From: UBA11606 sp964504305
Lineage (GTDB): Bacteria > Actinomycetota > Acidimicrobiia > Acidimicrobiales > Aldehydirespiratoraceae
DNA: 64,000 nucleotides
Assembly (NCBI GenBank): GCA_964504305.1
Contig: CAZDEB010000001.1
Location: forward strand, 124,001-188,000
Direction: 5' to 3'
Part shown: piece after piece, positions 24,749 through 33,494 of the stretch
Numbering within the stretch: position 1 is the first letter of the stretch
Layout: the number at the start of each line of letters is the position of its first letter
Made by a program: the position numbers and the translations under genes
The notes under the pieces: generated by a model
The model's database searches: none
Told to the model about the DNA's origin: nothing
What the model saw: only the letters and a program-made list of their open reading frames with translations

Positions 24749-25743
24749 CTCGGCACATAAGTGCTGTAGCGGCGGTTGAGTTGTTGGCGAAGGGCATCAG
24801 ATGTCGGGTCGTCGCCGGCGAGTTCTTCTGGCGCCGAGCTGGCGGCTAGGTCGGCCCCGAGGCGTTCGATGGCTTCGGTGATCGTGACGCCGTCGGCCCC
24901 GGTTTCGGCGGCGCGCTTCTCGGCTTCGTCGCGGTAGACCTTGGCTTTCCAGCTCAGCGAGAGGCGCACCGCATCATCGCGATAGGTCGCCAGCACGTTG
25001 TGGTTGTCGACGATCTGCCATTCGGTGGTTGCGCCGGCGTAACGAAGCTCGGTTCGGATGGTCATGGCGTCGGGCTTTTGTGACCCCCGCGGGCCGATGC
25101 GTTGCACCTCGTGAGGCATGAAATCGTTGTCTCCTACGACCGCGGTGTTCCATGTGTCGGTGTGGTGGATCGACGGACCGTCCATCCCTTCGGGCCAGTA
25201 GCGCAGGCCGCCGGCTTCGCCCTGGTAGAACCAAGCGACGGCGGTGACGATGTGGATCCGCTCGGCTTCGAACCGACGGCTGGCCCCCATGGCGGTGAGC
25301 AACCATGCCGGGGCGTTGGTGCGATCGACGCCGCGGAACTCGGGGATGTCGGTGTGGGAGAAACCTTGACGGCCGACCGGTGTCGAGAGGTTGACATAAA
25401 CCTGTTCGGGCACAACCACATTGGTTTCGTACATTTGGGCCGCGGCGTCGATGAAACCCTGATGGTTGAGCAGTGCAGCTGCTCCTTCGACGAGCGGTTC
25501 GCCAAAGGCCCATTGGCCCCGAAAAGTTGGGCCCACCATCGCCGCGACAAAGTCGGTTGTTTCGGCTTCGTCGTCGGGCGGTTCGTTGGCCGCCACGGTT
25601 GTTGCGCTTTTGGACGTGGCGAGCATGCGGCCGGGCTGCCAATACGGACCGTTCGCCCGGGCCATGTCGCGAATCACGTTGCCGTCGGCCACGACTTGGT
25701 CCAAGACGATCGGCGGTTTTGGTGGGCGGATGGTGGTGGGCAC
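24745..25743 (-). CDS. Conserved-looking protein of unknown function with HxD motif
   Basis: A 332-residue soluble protein that I do not recognise as a named family. It is well-formed: no signal peptide or membrane span, even composition, normal codon use for the region. Possible iron-oxygenase-like features are FSHTDIPEFRG (HxD with flanking hydrophobic strand), then GGLRYWPEGMDGPSIHHTDTW and FMPHEVQRIG (candidate distal His), and MTIRTELRY. These are in the order expected for a cupin-type or phytanoyl-like fold but are not proof. It is followed downstream by an overlap of four bases with the convergent MFS gene and preceded, 28 bases upstream, by the DMT transporter gene on the same strand. 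Confidence 0.62.
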   Translation of the reverse strand: MPTTIRPPKPPIVLDQVVADGNVIRDMARANGPYWQPGRMLATSKSATTVAANEPPDDEAETTDFVAAMVGPTFRGQWAFGEPLVEGAAALLNHQGFIDAAAQMYETNVVVPEQVYVNLSTPVGRQGFSHTDIPEFRGVDRTNAPAWLLTAMGASRRFEAERIHIVTAVAWFYQGEAGGLRYWPEGMDGPSIHHTDTWNTAVVGDNDFMPHEVQRIGPRGSQKPDAMTIRTELRYAGATTEWQIVDNHNVLATYRDDAVRLSLSWKAKVYRDEAEKRAAETGADGVTITEAIERLGADLAASSAPEELAGDDPTSDALRQQLNRRYSTYVPS

Positions 25744-25771
25744 AGTCTGACGCTAGGTCAACTGCGGGCGG

Positions 25772-26653
25772 TCAGCCTCGCCGAACGGTGGCGAGCACGG
25801 CCCGCTCGCGGGTGAGGCTGAACAGCCCGGCCGCGCCGACGACTCCGGATCCTACGAACGTCAGCGTGTCGGGTACGTCTGCGAACACCACGATCTGTAG
25901 CACGATGGCGAACAGCAGGATCGAGTATCGAAACGGTGCGGTGAAACTGATTTCGCCGACGCGGATCGCGTTGACGCTGGCGGTGTAGCCAACGCTGAGG
26001 AACAGCGAGGCGACGAAGAGCAGGACCAAATGTTTGGTTTCGATCGGTTCCCATCCATCAAAGATCGAAATCGCGCCGCCCATCAAGGTGATGACCACGC
26101 CGGTGCCGAGGGCGATGACCAGCGTGGGGATGGTGTTGGAGATGTTCTTGGTGATCAGTTCTCTGACCACGATGAGTCCGACCAGTGCGAATGCTGCAAG
26201 AAACCACGGGCTGGATCCTTCGCTGCCGGGCCGAACAACCAGCAACACTCCGACGAACCCGACCGCGACGGTTGCGACACGAACCCAATCGACCTGTTCG
26301 CGCAACAGCCGAGCCGCGGCAAATGTCACGGCCAGAGGTACCAGCTGAATCACCGCGGTCATGTCGGCCAGCGCAAGGTGGCTGAGGGCAAGTAAGAAGA
26401 TTGCTGTACCGACCGCCTCGATGGCGATTCGTTGCACAACCCCTCGGTTGCGTAGGCGACCAAGCTGGTGATGTTCGCCTCGGGCCGTGACCAGCATTGT
26501 GATGAGCGCGACGATCATCAGGCCGCGGATGAAGATGGCTTGGAACACCGCGAGGTCTTCGATGGCCTTCTTGGTGAAGGCGTCGTTGATGACGTAGCCA
26601 GCCATCGCCGCGGTCATCCAGGCCGCACCGCGAAGGTTCTCTTCGTTGCTCAC
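25772..26653 (-). CDS. EamA/DMT superfamily transporter
   Basis: A 293-residue inner-membrane protein with ten predicted helices in two EamA repeats. The first begins AAWMTAAMAGYVINDAFTK and ends near VPLAVTFAAARLLREQVDWV (the typical EamA end with Glu/Arg); the second runs from SSPWFLAAFALVGLIVV to the C-terminus. DMT proteins usually export amino acids or metabolites. The GTG start at 26653 is 32 bases from the divergent sarcosine oxidase alpha gene, so one small region serves both promoters. A role in metabolite export linked to sarcosine or glycine is possible only by position. Confidence 0.87.
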   Translation of the reverse strand: MSNEENLRGAAWMTAAMAGYVINDAFTKKAIEDLAVFQAIFIRGLMIVALITMLVTARGEHHQLGRLRNRGVVQRIAIEAVGTAIFLLALSHLALADMTAVIQLVPLAVTFAAARLLREQVDWVRVATVAVGFVGVLLVVRPGSEGSSPWFLAAFALVGLIVVRELITKNISNTIPTLVIALGTGVVITLMGGAISIFDGWEPIETKHLVLLFVASLFLSVGYTASVNAIRVGEISFTAPFRYSILLFAIVLQIVVFADVPDTLTFVGSGVVGAAGLFSLTRERAVLATVRRG

Positions 26654-26685
26654 CGAGGGAGCGTATCCAGCGCATAAGGTTCGCG

Positions 26686-28857
26686 ATGATGGCCGAGGCC
26701 GAGCAGTTCTTCTTCGATGGCGTGGCGGTGCCGATCCAGCCCGGCGATTCGGTGCTGGTGGCTTTGCGACGCTGTGGCGTACATCCCACCGGCGGCGGCG
26801 TGCTGTGTGCTGCTGGTGATTGCGCCAACTGTGTTGTGCAGATCGACGGCGTTGCCTATGTGCGGTCGTGTCAGACTTCGGCGGTTGAGGGTTTGCTGGT
26901 CGAATCCCATCCGGCCGATGGCCCGCCCGAGATGCCGATTGTTATCGGGCACCGGTCGGCGGCCGCGGCGGCGACCGCGGTTCGCAACGAGCATTGCGAT
27001 GTTGTGGTGATCGGAGCGGGTTCGAGCGGGATCGTCGCCGCCGAGCAGGCCCGCCGCGGTGGGGCCATTGTGCGGGTCTTCGATGCGGTCGACGGCGAGG
27101 AGGTGATCGGGGTGTATCCGGGGCCGATGGTTGCGGCGCGCACCGACGTGGGCATGGTGCACGCCCACTGCGACAAGGTGGTGGTCGCGACCGGCCGCGC
27201 CGAAATTGTCGGGGTGTGTCCCGGCAGCGAACTGGACGGAATTCTGACGCCGACCGCCGAGCGGGTGTTTGCCGCGGCGGGTGTCGATCTTGGCACCGTT
27301 GTTCACCTGTCTCATCTGCCGGCCCGTATCCACGGCGAAACGCGGGTCACGGGCGTCGAGCCAGAGAACGGCGCCGATGTGATCGACTGCGACACGGTGG
27401 TGTTCGATTTGGGCACGACCCCTCGCGATGGGTTGGCTCGCATGGCGGGCGATGGCGAGGTTGATCTTGTTGGATCGGCGGCCGGCGGGGCGTCACTGCC
27501 GCCGTGTCCGGTCGCCGGGGTGGTGTGCCCTTGTAACGACACCTCGGTCGCCGACCTGCAGATTGCGTGGGACCGGGGCTTTCGAGACATGGAGTTGTTC
27601 AAACGAGCGACGCTGGCCGGTACGGGCACGTGCCAGGGATCGATGTGCAGTCCTTATCTCAAGTCGTTTTTGCTGGATCGAGGCGGCGACATGCAACCGA
27701 CTTTCACCGCTCGTCCCGTGGTTCGCCAGCTGACGCTGGGCGAAGTTGCGGCCGGCCGCGATCATCCCATCGTGCCCCGTACCGCGCTCGATTCGACCCA
27801 TCGGTCGGCGGGCGCCACGATGGACCGGATTGGTGGCTGGTGGCGGCCGTGGACTTACGGCGGTGTCGAGGCCGAGTGCCACGCCGTGCGTGAGGCGGTC
27901 TCCATCGGCGATGTCGGCACGCTCGCCAAGCTCTACGTGTCGGGTCCCGACGCCGAAGTGGCGCTCCAGCGGCTCTTTCCCACTGATGTCTCGACGATCA
28001 GGCCCGGCCGGTCGCGTTATGTGTTGATGCTTGACGAGCGCGGCTACGTGCTCGACGACGGCATGATCTTTCGCGAACCGTCTGGCGATCGCTTCTACCT
28101 GACGCTCACGTCGGGTGGCGCCGATATGGCCGAGATGTGGGTTCGGGACTGGACGGCGGATCTAGACGTGCGATGGATGAACGTCACCATGTCGTTTGGG
28201 GCTATCAACGTCACCGGGCCCAAGGCCAAGGAACTCATGGAGCGGGCCGGTTTCGATCAGTCGCTGGCCATGTTGGCCCACGTCGAGACCGACGTGGCGG
28301 GGGTTCGGTGCCGGGTCGCCCGCCTGAGCTTCACTGGCGAGGTCAGCTTCGAACTTCATCACCCGGCGGCCGAATCGGTGGCGCTTTGGAGCTCCTTGTT
28401 GGAGCTGGGTGACGACTTGGACATTCTCGCTCATGGATTGGATGCGCTGACCCGGCTTCGACTCGAGAAGGGTCACATCATCGTGGGTCAGGACACCGAT
28501 TACGACACGACCCCCCGCCGTATCAACCATGAGTGGGCGGTGCGGATGGACAAGTCCGAGTTTGTGGGCCGGACCGCGCTCGAACGAACCAATCGCATCG
28601 CTCTCGACAAGCAACTGGTTGGGTTCGAGATCGACGGCCCGTCGCCCGCCGAGGGAGCGGTGCTGTGGCGCGGCGATCAATATGCCGGTTACGTCACTTC
28701 GACAACGTGGTCCGAAACGTTGCAGAGGTCGGTGTTGTTGGCCTGGCTGTTTTTGGTTGATGGAGAGCTGCCGTTGGAAGTAGATGTGGATGGGGCGACC
28801 GCTCGTCGGGTTCCGGTCCCGTTCCTCGACCCCGAAGGCAACCGTGCGCGGGCGTAG
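26686..28857 (+). CDS. soxA: Sarcosine oxidase alpha-type subunit with 2Fe-2S and GcvT domains
   Basis: A 723-residue alpha subunit of the heterotetrameric sarcosine oxidase type, which converts sarcosine to glycine while passing the methyl carbon to tetrahydrofolate. Residues 8-70 are an Fer2-like domain with C41, C46, C49 and C62 (C-x4-C-x2-C-x12-C), which would hold a 2Fe-2S cluster. GAGSSG (110-115) opens the FAD/NAD fold, which is shorter than usual. Another Cys set (CPC near 282, CQGSMC near 316) resembles a BFD-type cluster. From about 370 onward is the GcvT aminomethyltransferase domain (GDVGTLAKLYVSGPDAE, MSFGAINVTGPKA, FTGEVSFELH). Typical SoxA proteins have about 970 residues, so this is compact. 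It heads the operon A-G-B-D. Confidence 0.84.
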   Translation: MMAEAEQFFFDGVAVPIQPGDSVLVALRRCGVHPTGGGVLCAAGDCANCVVQIDGVAYVRSCQTSAVEGLLVESHPADGPPEMPIVIGHRSAAAAATAVRNEHCDVVVIGAGSSGIVAAEQARRGGAIVRVFDAVDGEEVIGVYPGPMVAARTDVGMVHAHCDKVVVATGRAEIVGVCPGSELDGILTPTAERVFAAAGVDLGTVVHLSHLPARIHGETRVTGVEPENGADVIDCDTVVFDLGTTPRDGLARMAGDGEVDLVGSAAGGASLPPCPVAGVVCPCNDTSVADLQIAWDRGFRDMELFKRATLAGTGTCQGSMCSPYLKSFLLDRGGDMQPTFTARPVVRQLTLGEVAAGRDHPIVPRTALDSTHRSAGATMDRIGGWWRPWTYGGVEAECHAVREAVSIGDVGTLAKLYVSGPDAEVALQRLFPTDVSTIRPGRSRYVLMLDERGYVLDDGMIFREPSGDRFYLTLTSGGADMAEMWVRDWTADLDVRWMNVTMSFGAINVTGPKAKELMERAGFDQSLAMLAHVETDVAGVRCRVARLSFTGEVSFELHHPAAESVALWSSLLELGDDLDILAHGLDALTRLRLEKGHIIVGQDTDYDTTPRRINHEWAVRMDKSEFVGRTALERTNRIALDKQLVGFEIDGPSPAEGAVLWRGDQYAGYVTSTTWSETLQRSVLLAWLFLVDGELPLEVDVDGATARRVPVPFLDPEGNRARA

Positions 28858-29239
28858 CCGGGTCGACGCGTTTCGGGTCGCGGCGACACCGACGTCGCTC
28901 GACGAAGCGGTCTGGCCGTCGGAGTCTTTGGTGCTTCGGACCGCGGCGGACGAGGTACTGGTGATTGGTTCGGATGCGCCTACGGTTTCTGATCCTCACG
29001 CCGTCGTGATCGATGACACCGGTTGGGAACGGTTCGAGATCAGCGCGATCGAGGGTCCTTCGGTAATGGCGCATCTGGCGGCTTGGCCCGCGCCAAGTGA
29101 AGGGTTCGCACAGGGCGCAATGGCCGGAGTTCCGGCAAAAGTTGTGGTCGGCCCAGATCGCTGGTTGATCGTCGTGGCGTCGGCCATGGCCGACGATTTC
29201 GCGGTTCGGCTTCAACCGATTCTGGAGGCCGGTCAATGA
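28844..29239 (+). CDS. soxG: Sarcosine oxidase gamma-type subunit
   Basis: A 131-residue protein with the GcvT-like fold expected for the gamma subunit, which packs against the alpha subunit in the heterotetramer. The diagnostic part is the C-terminal half (WERFEISAIEGPSVMAHL, PDRWLIVVASAMADDF). Sequence is weakly conserved in this subunit, so the call leans on its place between the alpha and beta genes. I chose GTG 28844, which overlaps the alpha gene by 14 bases, over ATG 28784 because the longer version adds 20 Arg/Ser-rich residues read in the alpha gene. Its end overlaps the beta start by four bases (ATGA). Confidence 0.7.
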   Translation: MRGRSRVDAFRVAATPTSLDEAVWPSESLVLRTAADEVLVIGSDAPTVSDPHAVVIDDTGWERFEISAIEGPSVMAHLAAWPAPSEGFAQGAMAGVPAKVVVGPDRWLIVVASAMADDFAVRLQPILEAGQ

Positions 29240-30447
29240 ACGAGTGGCCCGAGGACGAGATCAACCTTCGTTTCACCGAGCCGGCCGCTTCTTACGATGT
29301 GGTGATCGTGGGCGGTGGCGGCCACGGTTTGTCGACGGCGTATCACTTGGCGACGCGTCACGACATCACCAGCGTGTTGGTGCTCGATCGCGGCTATATC
29401 GGCGGCGGCAACAGCGGGCGTAACACGACCGTGATCAGGGCCAACTATGGCATTCCCGAGGCGGTGCGGTTTTACCAACACAGCATCGATCTGTACTCCG
29501 AGCTCGAGGTCGAAACCGGTAGGTCGGTTCTGCATGACACCAAAGGGTTGTTGTGGATGGCGCACTCCGAGTCCGGGGTACGACGCGAACGGGCCCGGGC
29601 GTCGGTCAATCGGGCCTTCGGCACGGCGACCGATTATTTGGAACCGGCCGAGATTTCGGCGATGTGTCCCGAGATCGATCTCGAGGTGGGTGGTGATTTC
29701 CCGGCGGTTACTGGGGCGTCACTGCATCACCACGCTGCTACGGCGCGCCACGATCGGGTCGTGTGGGCGTTGGCCGAGGGCGCGATGCGGCGCGGCGTGG
29801 ACGTTGCTCAGGGGGTCGAGGTTGTGGGGCTTCGGCGCGCTGGGGGCAAGGTTGTTGGCGTCGAGACCAGCCGCGGTTCGATCAGCGCCGGCACCGTGTT
29901 GTCGGCAGTGGGTGGTCATGCAACGACGTTGGCCGCGATGGTCGGGGTGCGGTTGCCAATCCGCACTCACCCGTTGCAAGCCTTTGTAACCAACCGGTAT
30001 CGCCGCCGCTTCGATCCGATCGTTGCGTCCGGCGATCTGGGGTTCTACGTATCGCAGACCGCTAGAGGACAGATGTTGTTGGGGGCCGAGATCGACCGTC
30101 AACCGAGCTACTCGCGACGCTCGACTCACGACTTGCTGGCGTCATTGGCCCATCGCGCGATCAGCGTTTTGCCGTTCATGCGCGATCTGCGGGTCCTTCG
30201 ACAATGGACCGGCAGTTGCGACATGTCGCCCGATTATTCGCCGATCATGGGGGCCAGCGGTATCGAGGGTTTCTTGCTCACGACGGGCTGGGGGACTTGG
30301 GGGTTCAAAGCAATCCCCGCCGCCGGCGAAGCGATGGCCAGCCTGATCGCCACCGGGACCGTCCCCGATCTGATCGCGCCGTTTGCCCTCGACCGGTTCG
30401 AGCGCGACCGGACTCTTGCCGACCGCGGATCGGCCGGAACCCACTGA
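29236..30447 (+). CDS. soxB: Sarcosine oxidase beta subunit
   Basis: A 403-residue DAO-type flavoprotein. DVVIVGGGGHGLSTAYHLAT is the FAD-binding fold (residues 21-40), GGGNSGRNTTVIRANYG follows, and SLHHHAATARHDRVVW contains His172, at the position of the covalent-FMN histidine known in heterotetrameric sarcosine oxidases. The C-terminal VLRQWTGSCDMSPDYSPIMG and TGWGTWGFKAIPAAGEAMA complete the domain. It oxidises sarcosine in the complex with alpha, gamma and delta. The gene overlaps the gamma gene by four bases and is followed by delta after 31 bases. Confidence 0.92.
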   Translation: MNEWPEDEINLRFTEPAASYDVVIVGGGGHGLSTAYHLATRHDITSVLVLDRGYIGGGNSGRNTTVIRANYGIPEAVRFYQHSIDLYSELEVETGRSVLHDTKGLLWMAHSESGVRRERARASVNRAFGTATDYLEPAEISAMCPEIDLEVGGDFPAVTGASLHHHAATARHDRVVWALAEGAMRRGVDVAQGVEVVGLRRAGGKVVGVETSRGSISAGTVLSAVGGHATTLAAMVGVRLPIRTHPLQAFVTNRYRRRFDPIVASGDLGFYVSQTARGQMLLGAEIDRQPSYSRRSTHDLLASLAHRAISVLPFMRDLRVLRQWTGSCDMSPDYSPIMGASGIEGFLLTTGWGTWGFKAIPAAGEAMASLIATGTVPDLIAPFALDRFERDRTLADRGSAGTH

Positions 30448-30478
30448 TGTCGGGAGTTCTGATGGCGAGAGTCGGCTG

Positions 30479-30727
30479 ATGAGTATGCGAATCCCGTGTC
30501 CGCACTGCGGGCCACGATCGATCGAGGAGTGGGTTCACGGCGAGGTGTTCGCGGTGCCGGACTCGATAGTTGATGGCGACGCCCGAGATGTTGATCGGGC
30601 CTACATGCACAACAACCCCGAGGGGTCGGTTGCCGAGGCCTGGTTTCATTCGGCGGGTTGTCGCCGTTGGGTGTATCTGTGGCGTGACACCACAACTGAC
30701 CGGTTCGTGGATCCTCCTACCAAATGA
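30479..30727 (+). CDS. soxD: Sarcosine oxidase delta subunit
   Basis: An 82-residue zinc-binding subunit. IPCPHCGPRSIEEWVHGEV and HSAGCRRWVYLWRDTTTD are the two family blocks, carrying the three Cys and the His that bind zinc in the solved enzyme. It stabilises the heterotetramer. The ATG at 30479 (MSMRIPCPHCG) is preferred to an upstream in-frame ATG because subunits begin just before this motif. The stop overlaps the end of the convergent desaturase gene by 11 bases. Confidence 0.9.
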   Translation: MSMRIPCPHCGPRSIEEWVHGEVFAVPDSIVDGDARDVDRAYMHNNPEGSVAEAWFHSAGCRRWVYLWRDTTTDRFVDPPTK

Positions 30728-31649
30728 TCGGCCCGGTCGCGCCGGTGGCCCGACCTTCGGCCCTGACCCCTTTTCCGATCATCTCCGGGCCGATCTCTTG
30801 CCAAAGCTTTGGCAGGTTGTAGTGAGCAACGCGCGGGAAGAGGTGATGTAACGCGTGGTGATCGTGGCCCCTGATCAGCAACCCCGATCCGCGAAACACC
30901 GCGACTCGGGTGTCGACGTAGCGCCCGGTGGTGGTGACGGGGTGATGAGGGAACCACGCAAACACCAACATCAACCAGCCCAGCTGAATGCGAGCCGGCA
31001 CGTACCAGAGCAGTAGTGCTTCCCAGCCGTAGCCAAGCACGAACGCCGCGACCAGCACGCCGTGCATGAAGAGCCAGTTCAGCAGAGAGTGCAGGCCTTC
31101 GCGCTGGTTCTCCTCGCGGGGTTTGGCGAACTCGGCTCGCAATGACCGAGGCAGAAGTCGGCGCGTCGGCGGGACAAACGCCAGGAACGGGAGCAACAGT
31201 TGCGACAGTGTGACCGCGTACCATTTGCGAGGCAGCGAGCCCATCGCGCCGGCCGTGTAGATGTCGGGATCACGATTGGGGTCGTTGGTGTAGGCGTGAT
31301 GTTGCATGTGGGAGATGCGGTGGCCTTTGTACGAAAACCCGAGCGGGATCGCGGCCCAGTAGCCGACCAGATCTTCGCCCCAGCGAGCGCGGGACTGGTT
31401 GCCCCACACGTTGCCGTGCACCGCTTCGTGCAGCGGCATGTAGAACATCGAGGCCAGCACGGTGTTGAGAACGAGACCGAGCCAAAGCGGGATGCTCCCG
31501 TTGATGCCGCCGAGCAGCACCACGATCCACGCCACCGATTGCCCGACGAGAGTAGCGATGATGCGAATCTCGAAGCGGCCGCGATACTGCGATACGAGGC
31601 GACGTTCGTCTCGACGTTGAATCCGGAGTTGGTGGCTGGCGTCGGTCAT
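30717..31649 (-). CDS. Membrane fatty acid desaturase family protein
   Basis: A 310-residue di-iron desaturase. The three histidine boxes are visible: HEAVHGNVWG (HxxxH), HRISHMQHHAYTND (HxxxH/HxxHH) and, near the C-terminus, DHHALHHLFPRVAHYNLPKL (HxxHH). Four hydrophobic spans frame the boxes. Family members desaturate fatty acids or carotenoids. ATG 31649 starts MTDASHQLRIQRRDERRL, at the usual distance from the first span; a 94-codon extension upstream is low in homology. It lies 56 bases from the divergent Crp/Fnr gene, so the regulator might act on it. Confidence 0.87.
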   Translation of the reverse strand: MTDASHQLRIQRRDERRLVSQYRGRFEIRIIATLVGQSVAWIVVLLGGINGSIPLWLGLVLNTVLASMFYMPLHEAVHGNVWGNQSRARWGEDLVGYWAAIPLGFSYKGHRISHMQHHAYTNDPNRDPDIYTAGAMGSLPRKWYAVTLSQLLLPFLAFVPPTRRLLPRSLRAEFAKPREENQREGLHSLLNWLFMHGVLVAAFVLGYGWEALLLWYVPARIQLGWLMLVFAWFPHHPVTTTGRYVDTRVAVFRGSGLLIRGHDHHALHHLFPRVAHYNLPKLWQEIGPEMIGKGVRAEGRATGATGPIIW

Positions 31650-31705
31650 CACCCCATGGTGACAGATCGGCGGAAGCGGACGAAATCTTGTCGGGTTTCG
31701 ACGGT

Positions 31706-32413
31706 ATGGATTCAACCCGCTCCAAATTTGGCGCTCACCTGTCGCGTTATGGCACGTGGTTGGCGTGTTGTCTGAGCCGCGGCAGTCATGCCCCGCTGTC
31801 GGTTGGCGATATCGAGGACCTCGTGTCGGAAATGGGGGAGACGTCGTTCGCTGGTGGGACGTTTGTGTTTCGTCGCGGCGACCCGGCGGCGCGGATTCAT
31901 GTGGTGCGTTCGGGCACAATCGAGCTGTCACGCACGGTTAGCGGTCGGCGGGTGATGTTGCAGCTTTTGCATCCCGGCGACGTGTTCGGCGACGTGCCGG
32001 CGTTTCTTGGCGATGTCGAACCGTTCGATGCTCGGGCCACCGAGGATTCGACGTTGCTGTCGATGGACACCGAAGGATTGTTCGCCCTTTTGCAAACCCG
32101 TCCTCAGGTAGCACGGCGGTGGTTCATCTCGATGGCCGAACGTATGGCCGGTCTGCAGGGACGCCTCGTCGACTTGTTGGCCGGTGGACTCGAATCGCAG
32201 ATCGCGTCAATCCTGTTGCGTGAAGCCGACGACGACGGGGTCGTGTCGCTCACCCACGGCCAACTCGGCGAACTCCTTGGTGTTCCGAGGGCCAGCGCTC
32301 AACGGGTGCTCAAGTCTCTCGAATCGGCCGGTTTGGTCGCGCTGCGATATCGGCGGGTGGATTTGCTTGATCAGGGTGGGCTGGTGTCGCTGGTCGCCGA
32401 TGACGACCTCTGA
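31706..32413 (+). CDS. Crp/Fnr family transcriptional regulator
   Basis: A 235-residue regulator. The cyclic-nucleotide-type beta roll begins near FVFRRGDPAARIHVVRSGTIEL and contains HPGDVFGDVPAFLGD. A long helix (MAERMAGLQGRLVDLLAGG) leads to the winged helix LTHGQLGELLGVPRASAQRVLKSL, like the FNR/CRP HTH. There is no N-terminal Cys cluster, so it is not an oxygen-sensing FNR; no clear cAMP-binding Arg is evident. ATG 31706 was preferred over a TTG six codons earlier. It sits between the desaturase gene and two paired membrane-protein genes; control of the latter is plausible. Confidence 0.89.
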   Translation: MDSTRSKFGAHLSRYGTWLACCLSRGSHAPLSVGDIEDLVSEMGETSFAGGTFVFRRGDPAARIHVVRSGTIELSRTVSGRRVMLQLLHPGDVFGDVPAFLGDVEPFDARATEDSTLLSMDTEGLFALLQTRPQVARRWFISMAERMAGLQGRLVDLLAGGLESQIASILLREADDDGVVSLTHGQLGELLGVPRASAQRVLKSLESAGLVALRYRRVDLLDQGGLVSLVADDDL

Positions 32414-32531
32414 ACCCACCGACCGTCCCGAACATAGTTTGCAACGGATGCCGCATTAGCGAGATTGGTTGCGCCGAGATGCGGTTCTCTTACCCGTAGG
32501 CCCCAACCAGGGGCTTGAAGGGAGAGAAAAA

Positions 32532-33485
32532 ATGACCGCAATATTGGAACTCGCGAGTCGGCCCGATCCGACCGCAGATGGCTCGGCACCATCCAAGTAC
32601 CGACAGGTTGGGTTTGGCCTCGCGTTGGTGGGGTTGATGGCTGCGACCGCTTCGGTGATCGGCAACTTCGTTGCCGCTGGGGGGATCGACGCCAACAACA
32701 GCTACGCGGAGACGCTCGGCTGGACGTTTGGTTTGTCGATTTTTTCGTTCGGACTGATCAAGCTGTCTATCGCCATCATCTTGATGGGAATAATTGTTCG
32801 TCTCTGGTTCAGGGTCGATGCTGTGAAATCGGCGCTCAGCGTCTTGCACGGCCACAGCCAAGACGGACCTCAAGTTGTCGAAGGCGACATCGACACCGAA
32901 TGGGGAGCGGCCACAGTTACCAAGACCCCACCCGACCTGCTTCCGATTCACCGTATGGCTCGCACGATGTGGCGGCCGATGCTGGGAATGGGGGCCATGG
33001 CGCTCACAACCGGCCTGGTTAGCTCGTGGGTTTGGGCCAGCAAAACGCCGGGAACCGAAGCGTTCAGGCAGGCCGCGGCGTTCACCCAAGGCATCGAATT
33101 CTTGGGCGAAGCAATGCTGCTGTCAGGAATCGCTTTCCTGCTCGGCACGATCATGGCCGGCCTCCGTGAAGGCGGCGGCGAGGTGCAGGCGAGCCAGTCG
33201 ATTCCGGTGACGACCCTGAAAATGCCGGCAACGGCCAAGGCTTTTGTGGCCTTGATGATGATGGGGTTGATGGCTGGTGTCGTTCAGTTCGTCGGCTACC
33301 TCATCATCATGGGCAAAGCCAACGACCCGGCGAGTTTCTCGTCATGGGCCAACTGGCTCGGCCCGTTCCGGGAACTGTCGTTGGGGCTCATCCTCGCCGG
33401 CATTGTCTTGTCGCTGGTGACCATCAGCAACGTTCTGGCCTTTCAGTTCAGCCGGATCAAGTCCATTGTCAGCACCGGGTACTGA
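32532..33485 (+). CDS. Unknown polytopic membrane protein, first of a tandem pair
   Basis: A 317-residue membrane protein I do not recognise. It has about six to seven hydrophobic spans: two before residue 100 (GFGLALVGLMAATASVIGNF; GLIKLSIAIILMGIIVRLWF), a soluble loop with charged residues and HGHS, then spans after residue 145. The block LREGGGEVQASQSIPVTTL with KMPATAKAFVALMMMGLMAG is repeated in the next gene (FRQGGGEVQHTSGSKVQTLT, MPGTAKLMLVFMMMGMMV), so the two are paralogues. GAAGGGAGAGAAAA is a good ribosome binding site. A Crp/Fnr gene precedes it. No catalytic or metal motif is clear. Function unknown. Confidence 0.7.
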   Translation: MTAILELASRPDPTADGSAPSKYRQVGFGLALVGLMAATASVIGNFVAAGGIDANNSYAETLGWTFGLSIFSFGLIKLSIAIILMGIIVRLWFRVDAVKSALSVLHGHSQDGPQVVEGDIDTEWGAATVTKTPPDLLPIHRMARTMWRPMLGMGAMALTTGLVSSWVWASKTPGTEAFRQAAAFTQGIEFLGEAMLLSGIAFLLGTIMAGLREGGGEVQASQSIPVTTLKMPATAKAFVALMMMGLMAGVVQFVGYLIIMGKANDPASFSSWANWLGPFRELSLGLILAGIVLSLVTISNVLAFQFSRIKSIVSTGY

Positions 33486-33494
33486 GGAGGAATC

